DNA of 64,000 bases from Pelomonas sp047654805 (GTDB lineage: Bacteria > Pseudomonadota > Gammaproteobacteria > Burkholderiales > Burkholderiaceae_C). The translations under genes and the position numbers were made by a program. The notes beneath the pieces are model-generated. The model did not search any database. It was given only the letters and a program-made list of their open reading frames with translations, and was not told where the DNA came from. Positions 52,521 to 61,057 of the stretch are shown piece by piece. How positions within the stretch are numbered: position 1 is the first letter of the stretch; the number at the start of each line of letters is the position of its first letter. The stretch covers positions 3,162,001 through 3,226,000 of the forward strand of contig NZ_JASGIV010000001.1 of NCBI RefSeq assembly GCF_047654805.1, in the 5' to 3' direction.

Positions 52521-53903
52521 ATGCGATACCGCTCCCCAAGGACGCCAGGTGCCCTGCTGCCGCCCCTGTTGGTGCTTGCCCTGGCATTGCCCGGCTGCGC
52601 CGACCTGGCGCCTACATACCAGCGCCCCGCGCCCGCCGTACCCGACGCATCCGCCAGCGCACCAGCCATTGATGCTGCCACGGTCGGTCGTGCCGACTTT
52701 TTCACCGACGCGCGGTTGCGCGCCACCGTCGAGCTGGCGCTGGTCAACAACCGTGACCTGCGAGTGGCTGCATTGAACGTACAGCGCGCCCGGGCGCAGT
52801 TCGGCATCCAGAGCGCTGCGCAGGAACCCTCCGTCAGCGCCGGCGCTGCCACCGCGCGTACCAACCGGGGCGACAGCGCATCGGTCACGCTGCAGCTGTC
52901 TGCCTTCGAGCTGGACCTGTTCGGCCGTGTGCGCAACCTTGGCGAGGCCGCGCTGCAAGGCTGGCTGGCCAGCGAGGCTGGCCGGCGCAGCACCCAGATC
53001 AGCCTGGTGGCGGAGACCGCCCAGGCCTGGCTCAACCTCGCCGCCGACTTGGAGCGTCAGCAACTGGCTCGCCTGACGCTGGACAGCCGCCGTGCCAGCT
53101 TGGCTTTGGACGAGCGCCGCCACGGGCTTGGCGCAATCTCCGGCCTGACGCTGGCGCAGTCGCGAACGCAGGCCGAGTCGGCCCGGCTCGACGTGGCCGC
53201 CTACGCCAGCCTGGTCGAGCAGGACCGTCATGCACTAGAAATGCTGCTGGGTACCGCGTTGCCAGCAGAGCTCGCACCCGAGGCCGGGAAGCCCCCAGCC
53301 GAGGCCAGCCGGCTGGTCGAGCTGCCGGCTGGAGTGCCTTCCGAGCTGCTGCAGCGCCGCCCAGACGTGCTGCAGGCCGAGCACCAACTGCGCGCCAGCG
53401 TCGCCAGCATCGGCGTGGCGCGCGCGGCGCAGTTCCCGCGTATCAGCCTGACCGCCGCAGCCGGCACGGCCAGCGAGCAACTGTCGGGTCTGTTCAGGGC
53501 GGGTAGCGGCAGTTGGTCGTTCGGCCCGTCGCTGAGCCTGCCGCTGTTCGACGGCGGGGCCAACGCGGCTGCGGTGGAGAGTGCCCGGCTGGACCGCGAC
53601 ATCGCGCTGGCGCAGTACGACAAGGCAGTGCAGACCGCCTTCCGCGAGGTGGCCGACGCGCTGTCGGTGCGTGCCGCGCTGGCCGAGCGGCTGGCTGCCC
53701 AGCAAGCCGTGCTGGCCAGCGCCGAGCGCCAGTTGGCGCTGGCTGAAGCCCAGCACCGCGCCGGCAGCACCGGCCAGCTCGAACTGCTGGACGCGCGTCG
53801 CACCCTCTATGCCGCCCAGCTGGCGCTGATCGCGCTACGGCTCACCGAACAAGGCAACCGCCTCGCGCTCTACAAGGTGCTCGGCGGCGGCTGGCAAGCA
53901 TGA
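52521..53903 (+). CDS. NodT-family outer-membrane efflux lipoprotein
   Basis: A 460-residue outer-membrane channel. The lipobox is LPGC, followed by ADLAPTYQRP, the usual NodT/OprM N-terminus. Two repeats with long helices follow; ELDLFGRVRN and PSLSLPLFDGGAN are typical paired motifs. It works with the MacA/MacB pair encoded next to make a complete tripartite pump, overlapping macA by 4 nt. ATG 52,521 was chosen for the lipoprotein signal. Confidence 0.92.
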   Translation: MRYRSPRTPGALLPPLLVLALALPGCADLAPTYQRPAPAVPDASASAPAIDAATVGRADFFTDARLRATVELALVNNRDLRVAALNVQRARAQFGIQSAAQEPSVSAGAATARTNRGDSASVTLQLSAFELDLFGRVRNLGEAALQGWLASEAGRRSTQISLVAETAQAWLNLAADLERQQLARLTLDSRRASLALDERRHGLGAISGLTLAQSRTQAESARLDVAAYASLVEQDRHALEMLLGTALPAELAPEAGKPPAEASRLVELPAGVPSELLQRRPDVLQAEHQLRASVASIGVARAAQFPRISLTAAAGTASEQLSGLFRAGSGSWSFGPSLSLPLFDGGANAAAVESARLDRDIALAQYDKAVQTAFREVADALSVRAALAERLAAQQAVLASAERQLALAEAQHRAGSTGQLELLDARRTLYAAQLALIALRLTEQGNRLALYKVLGGGWQA

Positions 53904-55114
53904 CGAAGAACGACTCCATGAAGAAATGGCTACGCCCCGGCCGGCTGATCGCGCTGGCCCTCCTGCTGCTGATCGGCGGCTTCACCGTCAAGCGGCTGTG
54001 GTTCACAGCCCCGCCGCCACCTGCCGTCGCGACCGCCCCGGTCACGGTGTCCGATCTGGAGGACAGCGTGCTGGCCACCGGCACCATCGGTGCTTTCAAG
54101 CAGGTCAGCGTCGGAGCCCAGGTGACCGGCGAGGTCAAGAAGCTGCACGTGGCGCTGGGGGACAAGGTGCGTCAGGGGCAGTTGATCGCCGAAATCGACG
54201 CCCTGCCCCAGCAAAACAGCCTACGTAACAGCCAGGCCGCACTGCAGAGTGCCCAGGCCCAGCTGCACGCCAAGCAGGCAGCGCTGAAGCAGGCAGAGCT
54301 GGTTGCCTCGCGGCTGCGGGGACTGGTGGCCGCGGACGCCGGTGCGCGCGCAGACCTTGAATCCGCCGAGGCCACGCTCGCCACCGCCCGCGCCGAGGTG
54401 GCGGCGCAGCAGGCGCAGATCGCACAGGCGCAGGTCGCCGTCGACGCCGCCCAGGTCAACCTCGGCTACACCCGCGTCACGGCGCCCATGGACGGGGTGG
54501 TCGTCGCAGTCGTCACCGAGCAGGGGCAGACCGTCAACGCCAACCAGTCGGCGCCCACCATCATCAAGCTGGCTCGGCTGGACCTCATGACGGTCAAGGC
54601 ACAAATCTCCGAAGCCGACGTGCCGCGGGTCAAGCCCGGCATGCCGGTCTACTTCAACCTGCTCGGCGAGCCCGACCGGCGCTATGAAGTCAAGCTGCGC
54701 GCCATCGAACCCGGCCCCACCACCATCGCCACTGACACGACCACCGGCAGCAGCACCTCCACCAGCACCACCAGTGCCATCTACTACAACGGCATCTTTG
54801 ATGTGCCCAACCCAGAGGAGCGGCTGCGCATCAACATGACGGCACAGTCCAGCATCGTGCTGGCGCGCGTCGAGAAGGCACTGACGCTGCCCAGCGCCGC
54901 GCTCGGTGCGCGCGCCGGCGGCGACCGCTACCGGGTGCGCGTGCTTGAACAGGGCCGTGTCGCCGAACGCGTCGTGCGCATCGGCCTGAACAACCGCGTA
55001 CGCGCTCAGGTGCTCGAGGGGCTGAAAGAGGGCGAGCAGGTCGTCACCAGCGAAGCCGGCCCGGCCGGCGGCGCCAGCGCCGGCAACCAGCGCCGCGGCC
55101 CACCGCCGTTCTGA
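53900..55114 (+). CDS. macA: MacA-type periplasmic adaptor
   Basis: A 404-residue membrane-fusion protein. N-terminal anchor: LIALALLLLIGGFTVKRLW. The barrel-sandwich hybrid domain contains VSVGAQVTGEVKKLHVALGDKVRQGQLIAEID, a long alpha-hairpin follows (QAALQSAQAQLHAKQAALKQ), then VNLGYTRVTAPMDGVV and the beta-barrel. A Thr/Ser-rich loop (DTTTGSSTSTSTT) near residue 280 is unusual. It transfers substrate between MacB and the outer-membrane channel. Confidence 0.93.
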   Translation: MTKNDSMKKWLRPGRLIALALLLLIGGFTVKRLWFTAPPPPAVATAPVTVSDLEDSVLATGTIGAFKQVSVGAQVTGEVKKLHVALGDKVRQGQLIAEIDALPQQNSLRNSQAALQSAQAQLHAKQAALKQAELVASRLRGLVAADAGARADLESAEATLATARAEVAAQQAQIAQAQVAVDAAQVNLGYTRVTAPMDGVVVAVVTEQGQTVNANQSAPTIIKLARLDLMTVKAQISEADVPRVKPGMPVYFNLLGEPDRRYEVKLRAIEPGPTTIATDTTTGSSTSTSTTSAIYYNGIFDVPNPEERLRINMTAQSSIVLARVEKALTLPSAALGARAGGDRYRVRVLEQGRVAERVVRIGLNNRVRAQVLEGLKEGEQVVTSEAGPAGGASAGNQRRGPPPF

Positions 55115-55118
55115 CGCC

Positions 55119-57068
55119 ATGGCATTCCTTGAGGTACGCGGTCTGACCCGCGAATTCCCCGCCGGCGAGGGCCATGTCGCAGTGCTCAGCGACGTCGACC
55201 TCGACATCGAGGCCGGCGAGATGGTGGCCATCATGGGCCCCTCGGGCTCAGGCAAGTCCACGCTGATGAACATCCTCGGCTGCCTTGACCGCCCCACGCG
55301 CGGCAGCTATCGCGTCGACGGCCAGGAGACCGGCACGATGGCGCCCGACGCGCTCGCGCGGCTGCGGCGCGAGCACTTCGGCTTTATCTTCCAGCGCTAC
55401 CAGCTACTGGGCGACCTGGGCGCGGTCGGCAACGTCGAGATCCCGGCCATCTACGCGGGCGCCGCCGCCAGCGCGCGGCGCGAACGCGCGCACCGGCTGC
55501 TGGCCCGGCTTGGCCTGTCCGAGCGGCTCGCCCACCGGCCGGGCCAGCTCTCCGGCGGCCAGCAGCAGCGGGTGTCCATCGCCCGCGCACTGATGAACGG
55601 CGGCGATGTGATCCTGGCCGACGAACCCACCGGCGCGCTGGACCAGGCCAGCGGTCGCGAGGTCATGAAGATCCTCGAAGAGCTGCACTCCGATGGCCAC
55701 ACCGTCATCCTCGTGACCCACGACGCGCAGGTCGCCGCGCACGCCCAGCGCGTCATCGAGATCAGCGATGGCCGCATCGTCGCGGACCGTCGCCGCGCCG
55801 ATGCCCGACCGCCCGCGCAGCTACAGCGGCCCACGCCTGCGCGGGCAGGCGGCGCGCTCGCAGCACTGGCCGCTCGGCTGGGCGAGGCCACGCGCATGGC
55901 CTGGCGAGCCATGGTCAGCCACCGCCTGCGCACGCTGCTGACCATGCTGGGCATCATCATCGGCATCGCCTCGGTGGTGTCGGTGGTGGCCTTGGGCGAA
56001 GGCTCGCGCCAGCGCATCCTGGCCGACATCAGCGCCATGGGCACGAACACCATCAACGTGATGCCCGGCAGCGGATTTGGCGACCGCCGCGCTGGAGCCG
56101 TGCGCACGCTGCGCGCCGGCGATGCCGACGCACTGGCCCAGCTCGACTACGTCGATAGCGTGACGCCCAGCATTGCCGTCAATGCCGGGCTGCGCTACCG
56201 CAGCATCGACGTGTCGGCCAGCGTCAGTGGCGTGGGCGAGCAGTTCTTCCGCGTGCGCGGCTACACCTTCGCGACCGGCCAGGGCTTCGACACCGATGCG
56301 GTGCGGCTACGCGCTCAGGAGGCCGTCATCGACGACAACGCGCGCAAGACCCTGTTCCCCAACAGCGAGAACGCGCTCGGCGAAGTCATCCTGCTGGGAA
56401 CGCTGCCGGTGCGCATCGTCGGCGTAACGGCCAAGAAGAGCAGCGCCTTCGGCAACGACGACGCGATCAACATCTGGATCCCGTACACAACCGCAATGAA
56501 CCGCGTCAACGGTCAGGACTACCTGCAAAGCGTGACGGTGCGCATCAGCGACAGCATCGACAGCAGCGTGGCCGAGCAAGGTATCAAGCGGCTGCTGATC
56601 CAGCGCCATGGCAAGGAAGACTTCTTCCTGATGAACACCGACAGCATTCGTCAGACCATCGAGCAGACGACGGCGACCATCACGCTGTTGATTTCGTCGA
56701 TCGCGCTGATCTCGCTACTGGTGGGCGGCATCGGCGTGATGAACATCATGCTGGTATCGGTGACCGAGCGCACGCAGGAGATTGGCGTACGCATGGCGGT
56801 GGGCGCGCGGCAAAACGACATCCTGCGCCAGTTCCTGATCGAGGCGGTGCTGGTCTGCCTGATCGGCGGCGCAATGGGCGTCGCGCTGGCGCTGGGCGGT
56901 GGGCTGCTCTTCGACAAGCTCGCCGGCGGCAGCTTCAGCATGAGCTTCTCCGCCACCGCCGTACTGGGCGCCTTCGGCGTGTCCACGCTGATCGGCATGG
57001 TCTTCGGCTTCCTGCCGGCCCGCAGCGCGGCGCGGCTGGACCCGGTGGAGGCACTGGCTCGCAGTTGA
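55119..57068 (+). CDS. macB: MacB-type ABC exporter (ATPase and permease)
   Basis: A 649-residue half-transporter. The N-terminal ATPase has Walker A GPSGSGKST (near residue 42), signature LSGGQQQRV and Walker B VILADEPTGALD. A linker precedes the first membrane helix (LLTMLGIIIGIASVVSVVALGEG), a large periplasmic domain, and three C-terminal helices ending in GFLPARSAARLDPVEALA. This is the MacB layout, which exports macrolides, peptides or lipoproteins. It completes a NodT-MacA-MacB operon. Confidence 0.94.
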   Translation: MAFLEVRGLTREFPAGEGHVAVLSDVDLDIEAGEMVAIMGPSGSGKSTLMNILGCLDRPTRGSYRVDGQETGTMAPDALARLRREHFGFIFQRYQLLGDLGAVGNVEIPAIYAGAAASARRERAHRLLARLGLSERLAHRPGQLSGGQQQRVSIARALMNGGDVILADEPTGALDQASGREVMKILEELHSDGHTVILVTHDAQVAAHAQRVIEISDGRIVADRRRADARPPAQLQRPTPARAGGALAALAARLGEATRMAWRAMVSHRLRTLLTMLGIIIGIASVVSVVALGEGSRQRILADISAMGTNTINVMPGSGFGDRRAGAVRTLRAGDADALAQLDYVDSVTPSIAVNAGLRYRSIDVSASVSGVGEQFFRVRGYTFATGQGFDTDAVRLRAQEAVIDDNARKTLFPNSENALGEVILLGTLPVRIVGVTAKKSSAFGNDDAINIWIPYTTAMNRVNGQDYLQSVTVRISDSIDSSVAEQGIKRLLIQRHGKEDFFLMNTDSIRQTIEQTTATITLLISSIALISLLVGGIGVMNIMLVSVTERTQEIGVRMAVGARQNDILRQFLIEAVLVCLIGGAMGVALALGGGLLFDKLAGGSFSMSFSATAVLGAFGVSTLIGMVFGFLPARSAARLDPVEALARS

Positions 57069-57179
57069 GTCGTGCTCCAAGGCTGCCATCCAGGGCGGCC
57101 ACAATGCATCGCACGATGGTGGCAAGGCCAGCGCACCAGGGCGCTGGCCGGATCGCCCGTCAGATCGCCGGAGAAGGCC

Positions 57180-57638
57180 ATGGCCACGATGGATGCCGAG
57201 AGGCTTTTCGCCTCTGCAAAGGTTCGCGAAGCACGGATCATGTCCGACGCGTACTCGCGGACTCTGTCCGCCTTGGCCCCGGCCAACTTCCTGCTGGTCG
57301 CAGGAGCTGCGCTGCTGTCACTGGTCGCTGGCGCCACAGTGCTGGCCGGCACGCTGTCAGCCATGCACATTGGCGTGATCGCCCTGCTGAGCAGCGCCCT
57401 CACCACGATTCACTCCAAGCTCGGCTGCGAACGCTATCAGGCCGAATGCCACCAAATGCAGAGCTGGTACAAGGGCATTGCCCAGGACTATGAGAACCTC
57501 AGCCTGCTCGACGATGGCGACGAGCTGCACGAACGCCTCGGGCAGCTCAATGACCAGCTGGCCAGCGCCATGAAGGGCGCATCCGCAGAACCTTTTGCCT
57601 GGGCGCTACGCAAAGCTCAGGGATCGGCACCACACTGA
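57180..57638 (+). CDS. Two-TM protein, possibly SLATT-like
   Basis: A 152-residue protein. GGAG lies 6 nt before ATG 57,180. Two close membrane helices (FLLVAGAALLSLVAGATVLAG and HIGVIALLSSALTTIHS) are followed by a cytoplasmic helical region (LGCERYQAECHQMQSWYKG, then ENLSLLDDGDELHERLGQ). The two-helix plus coiled tail layout resembles SLATT domains found as effectors in nucleotide-second-messenger defence systems. No partner enzyme is adjacent, so that call is tentative. Confidence 0.7.
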   Translation: MATMDAERLFASAKVREARIMSDAYSRTLSALAPANFLLVAGAALLSLVAGATVLAGTLSAMHIGVIALLSSALTTIHSKLGCERYQAECHQMQSWYKGIAQDYENLSLLDDGDELHERLGQLNDQLASAMKGASAEPFAWALRKAQGSAPH

Positions 57639-57669
57639 GCACTCCTGCCCGGCAAGACGGTAGCGGTCG

Positions 57670-57696
57670 TGACGGTTGATCCGTCAGAGGGTTTTT
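57670..57696 (+). terminator. Probable terminator after the two-TM gene
   Basis: TGACGG-TTGAT-CCGTCA is followed 6 nt later by GTTTTTC. Stem is short but position after the stop fits. Confidence 0.45.
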
Positions 57697-57710
57697 CGTC
57701 CGTTAGAGAA

Positions 57711-57740
57711 ACGGCCCAGACGCCGAAACGTCTAGGCCGT
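57711..57740 (-). terminator. Terminator of tRNA-Pro
   Basis: On the minus strand ACGGCCTAGACG and CGTCTGGGCCGT pair (one mismatch) around a six-base loop, and TTTCTCT follows. It lies just beyond the tRNA 3' end. Confidence 0.7.
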
Positions 57741-57749
57741 TGGTTGAAT

Positions 57750-57826
57750 TGGTCGGGGCGGCGGGATTCGAACTCGCGACCCTCTGCTCCCAAAGCAGAT
57801 GCGCTACCAGGCTGCGCTACGCCCCG
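57750..57826 (-). tRNA. tRNA-Pro (anticodon UGG)
   Basis: Minus-strand cloverleaf: acceptor CGGGGCG/CGCCCCG, D-arm GCGC...GGTAGCGC, anticodon stem TCTGC/GCAGA with loop TTTGGGA (anticodon TGG), T-arm GAGTTCGAATC, discriminator A and encoded CCA. The C1-G72 start is normal for proline tRNA. Confidence 0.95.
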
Positions 57827-57841
57827 ATCAAGCCAAGTATT

Positions 57842-60800
57842 CTAACCGACAGGAATGAAGCGGCCAGTTCCGCTGATCAGCGCGGCCCGCACCGGCTCGC
57901 CGGGCTGCAGCGCTTGCACCGCCGCAACGTAGCCGCGCATCTGCTCAAGGTAGGCCGTCTCACGCTCTGGCGTAGCACCGAGCTTGTAGTCGAGCACCCA
58001 CCAAATGCCATCGCGGCGCTGCACGAGGCGGTCGATTCGCTGGTCATCGCCGCCCTTTCCCACTGCCACTTCGTTGCCCGCCCAAAGCAGCTCGGCCGGG
58101 TCGAAGAAGGCCCGGCAGTCGGGGCTGGCAAGGATGGCCCTCGTGGCCAGGGCCAGTTGCTCACGTGACCTGGCATCGAGGCCGAAGGCCTGCGCCGCCG
58201 CCGCCATCAGCACATCCAGCTGCTGGGCTTGGCCGGGCGCCGAAACCCATTCCAGCACACGGTGCAGAGCCTCGCCAATCTTCGCTTGGCGGGCATCGCG
58301 GGCCGCCGCATCGCGCACCGGAGCGACGGGGGGCGGCAGCCAGAGCGGCAGCGCCGCGAGCAGCGGCGCGGCGCTTTCGTTGCGTGCGCCGGCGGCCAGC
58401 GCGAACGGCCAGGGGCGCGCCAGCGGTTGCAACCGATCCCACCAGCTGGTGGCGTGGCTGCGGCCTGGTGTGTGGCTCAGCACCAGCGCACGGCGCGCTC
58501 GTGTCAGCGCAACGTAGAGGCCGTTGAGCTCCTCGCGCTCGCGCTCTCGGCGCTCCTCGTCGACCAGCGCCTGCAGTGACGGCGGCGGCTTGGCCTCCGA
58601 GGCCAGGAACGCCGCGCGCCGCGGCGCCGGTTGACCCACCGGCCAGTCCAGCAGCAGTCCCAGCGTCTCGGCCTTGGGCGGTGCGGCATCGGCATCGAGC
58701 AGGAACACCACGTCGGCCTCCAGGCCCTTGGCGCCGTGGATGGTCAGCAATTGCACGGCATCCGGCGCCGCAGCGGGCACGAACTTGACGGGCCGGCTCT
58801 TGAGCGCTCGTACGAAGCCGTAGAGCTGTGCATAGCGGCCACCGTCCAGCTCCAATGCCGCATGCAGCAAGGCCTGCACGCCCTGCAGGCGGACCGCCGC
58901 ATCGGCCGCGGGCACGGCGGCGGCAATGCGCTGCAGCAGTTCGCCTTCGTTGACGATGCGGTCCAACAACTCGTGCGGCGTGCTCTTCCGCGCCTGGCCT
59001 GCCCAGTCGCGCAGCAGTCCTTGCGCGCGCGCCAGCGCCGGCCCTGGGGACTCGAGGCCTTGCAACGCCGCCCACCAACTGCGCCGTTCAGCCGGTGGCC
59101 TGCCCAACCATTCGGCCGTACCGGCAGCCTCGGCCAGCACCAGCAAGTCGGCCTCGGTCACGCCGAACAGCGGGCTGCGCAGCGCATGCGCCAGCGACAG
59201 GTCGTGGCCGGGAGAGGCCAGTGCATCCAGCAGGGCCAGCAGGTCGGCCACGTCGGGCAGCTCGGCCAGCGGCTGCTCCTCGGGCGCAGCATGCGGCACG
59301 CCGGCCGCGGTCAGCGCCGCGCTGAGCTGGCGCAGCGGGTCGCGCTTGCGGGCCAGCACGAAAATGTCGCCCGGCTTGAGTTCAGGCCGCTCGCGCAGCA
59401 GGCCCAGGATGGCCGCGCAGACTCGGTCGCACTCGGGCGCACGCCGGCTAACCTCGGCCTCGTGGCGGGCCTCGGTCAAGCTGGGACGCCAGCGCAGCGG
59501 ATCGGCATCCTCCATGTCCGGCTGCGCCGGGACTTCCGCGTCCAGCGCCCACAGGCCGGCCAGGTCGCCGGCCTCAGCCACCTCGGTCGTATGGGTTCGG
59601 AAGCCCGCATAGGTCCCGGCACGCTGGGCGGCATCGAAGGTCGCGTTGACGGCCTCCAGCACCTCCGGCGCGTTCCGCCGCGTATGGTCGCAGGCCAGGC
59701 GCACGCCGGCCAGTCCCTGGCAGACGAAGTCCTGCGCTGCGGCAAAGACGCGCGGGTCGGCGCGACGGAAGCGGTAGATGCTCTGCTTGGGGTCGCCGAC
59801 GATGAAGACCGAGAGCGCCGCGCCGGCACCCGCACCCGCGTAGGCCTGCAGCCAGCCGTGTAGGGCCTGCCATTGCAACGGACTGGTGTCCTGGAACTCG
59901 TCTATGAGCAGGTGGCGCACCTGGGCGTCCAGGCGCTGCTGCACCCAGCCGGCGGTCTGGGCGTCGGCCAGCAGCGCCAGCGCCCCACGCTCCAGGTCGT
60001 TCATGTCCACCAGGCCACGTTCACGCTTCAGCGCCTCGAAGGCGCCGACCAGCAACAGGGCCAGTCGGCGCATTGCGGCGTGCTCGTCGGCGGCGCGTTG
60101 CTGGGCCTGTGCTGCGCGCAGGCGTTGCAGTTCCTCGCACAGCTCGTCCAGGTCCGGGTTGTCGACGCCAAGCTTGCGCGGCTCGCCCTTCTGCGTGAAG
60201 AGCGCGGCAAAGCATGCATCGAAGTCCTCGGCCCGCGCGAGCAGCGAAGCGGCATCCTGCGCCTTCTTGCCCTTGGCCTGGCCCAGTTGGCGGGCCAGGT
60301 CCTTCAAGGGCTGCAACAGGAGCTCGAAGAATCGCTCGGGCGTGGTGCCCAGCAGCTCCTGCGCACCGGGCAGACTGGTTTCCAGCACTTCGGCGCCTTC
60401 TGCCAACCGCAACTCCACGCGCTTGGCGAAGGCGCCCAGCAGCCACTCGCGCAGGTTGTGGCGGCCGCGCGACTGCGTCAGCGCCTGGAAGTCGGCCCGC
60501 AGCGCCTCGTCCGCCAGCACGGCGACATGGAAGCGCCGCCACAGCGCGGGCATCAGTTCCTCTTCGTCCTCGATCAGCTGCAGTTCGGGCGCGAGCCCGA
60601 GCTCCTGCAGGAAGGCCAGCGGCGCCGCGCGCAGCAACTGCGAGAACCAGCCATGGAAGGTGCGCACCTCCACGGCACGTCCCGCTCGAAGCAGCTCGGA
60701 CTGCAACCCGGCCAGCCGGGGTCGCAAAGTGACTGCGTCTTCAGCCGCGATGCCGCGCTGGCGCAGCGCCTCGAGCTGCACGGCGGCGTCCGCCTGCGCG

Positions 60801-61057
60801 AACTCGGCCAGCCATTCGGCCAGACGTTGGCGCATCTCGCCCGCGGCCTTGCGCGTGAACGTGATGGCGACGATCTGCTGCGGCTCTGCGCCCGCCAGCA
60901 GCGCACGCAGGATGCGCGACACCAGCATCCAGGTTTTGCCCGCGCCCGCGCAGGCCTCGACGACGATGCTGCGCGCCGGGTCACAGGCGAGCGCGTAGAA
61001 CTGCTCGCGCGGGATGCGCCGGCCATCGCCCCAGTAGGCGAGTTCGGTGCCGCTCAT
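57842..61057 (-). CDS. addA: AddA/RecB-like helicase-nuclease
   Basis: A 1,071-residue UvrD-type helicase with a C-terminal nuclease. Walker A is ACAGAGKTWML (35-45), motif Ia AITFTRKAAGEMRQRL, motif II LIDEFQDTSPLQW, motif III VGDPKQSIYRFR, motif V LLTIHGAKGLEADVVFL, and motif VI YVALTRARRALVLS. The PD-(D/E)XK site is seen as WWVLDYKLG near the end. With AddB it processes double-strand breaks for RecA. It starts in an ATGA overlap with addB. Confidence 0.93.
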   Translation of the reverse strand: MSGTELAYWGDGRRIPREQFYALACDPARSIVVEACAGAGKTWMLVSRILRALLAGAEPQQIVAITFTRKAAGEMRQRLAEWLAEFAQADAAVQLEALRQRGIAAEDAVTLRPRLAGLQSELLRAGRAVEVRTFHGWFSQLLRAAPLAFLQELGLAPELQLIEDEEELMPALWRRFHVAVLADEALRADFQALTQSRGRHNLREWLLGAFAKRVELRLAEGAEVLETSLPGAQELLGTTPERFFELLLQPLKDLARQLGQAKGKKAQDAASLLARAEDFDACFAALFTQKGEPRKLGVDNPDLDELCEELQRLRAAQAQQRAADEHAAMRRLALLLVGAFEALKRERGLVDMNDLERGALALLADAQTAGWVQQRLDAQVRHLLIDEFQDTSPLQWQALHGWLQAYAGAGAGAALSVFIVGDPKQSIYRFRRADPRVFAAAQDFVCQGLAGVRLACDHTRRNAPEVLEAVNATFDAAQRAGTYAGFRTHTTEVAEAGDLAGLWALDAEVPAQPDMEDADPLRWRPSLTEARHEAEVSRRAPECDRVCAAILGLLRERPELKPGDIFVLARKRDPLRQLSAALTAAGVPHAAPEEQPLAELPDVADLLALLDALASPGHDLSLAHALRSPLFGVTEADLLVLAEAAGTAEWLGRPPAERRSWWAALQGLESPGPALARAQGLLRDWAGQARKSTPHELLDRIVNEGELLQRIAAAVPAADAAVRLQGVQALLHAALELDGGRYAQLYGFVRALKSRPVKFVPAAAPDAVQLLTIHGAKGLEADVVFLLDADAAPPKAETLGLLLDWPVGQPAPRRAAFLASEAKPPPSLQALVDEERREREREELNGLYVALTRARRALVLSHTPGRSHATSWWDRLQPLARPWPFALAAGARNESAAPLLAALPLWLPPPVAPVRDAAARDARQAKIGEALHRVLEWVSAPGQAQQLDVLMAAAAQAFGLDARSREQLALATRAILASPDCRAFFDPAELLWAGNEVAVGKGGDDQRIDRLVQRRDGIWWVLDYKLGATPERETAYLEQMRGYVAAVQALQPGEPVRAALISGTGRFIPVG

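Noticed and set aside
57180..57638. Complete anti-phage system around the two-TM protein
   Set aside because: Neighbours are an efflux operon, a tRNA and addAB; no sensor, nucleotidyltransferase or nuclease partner specific to defence is adjacent.
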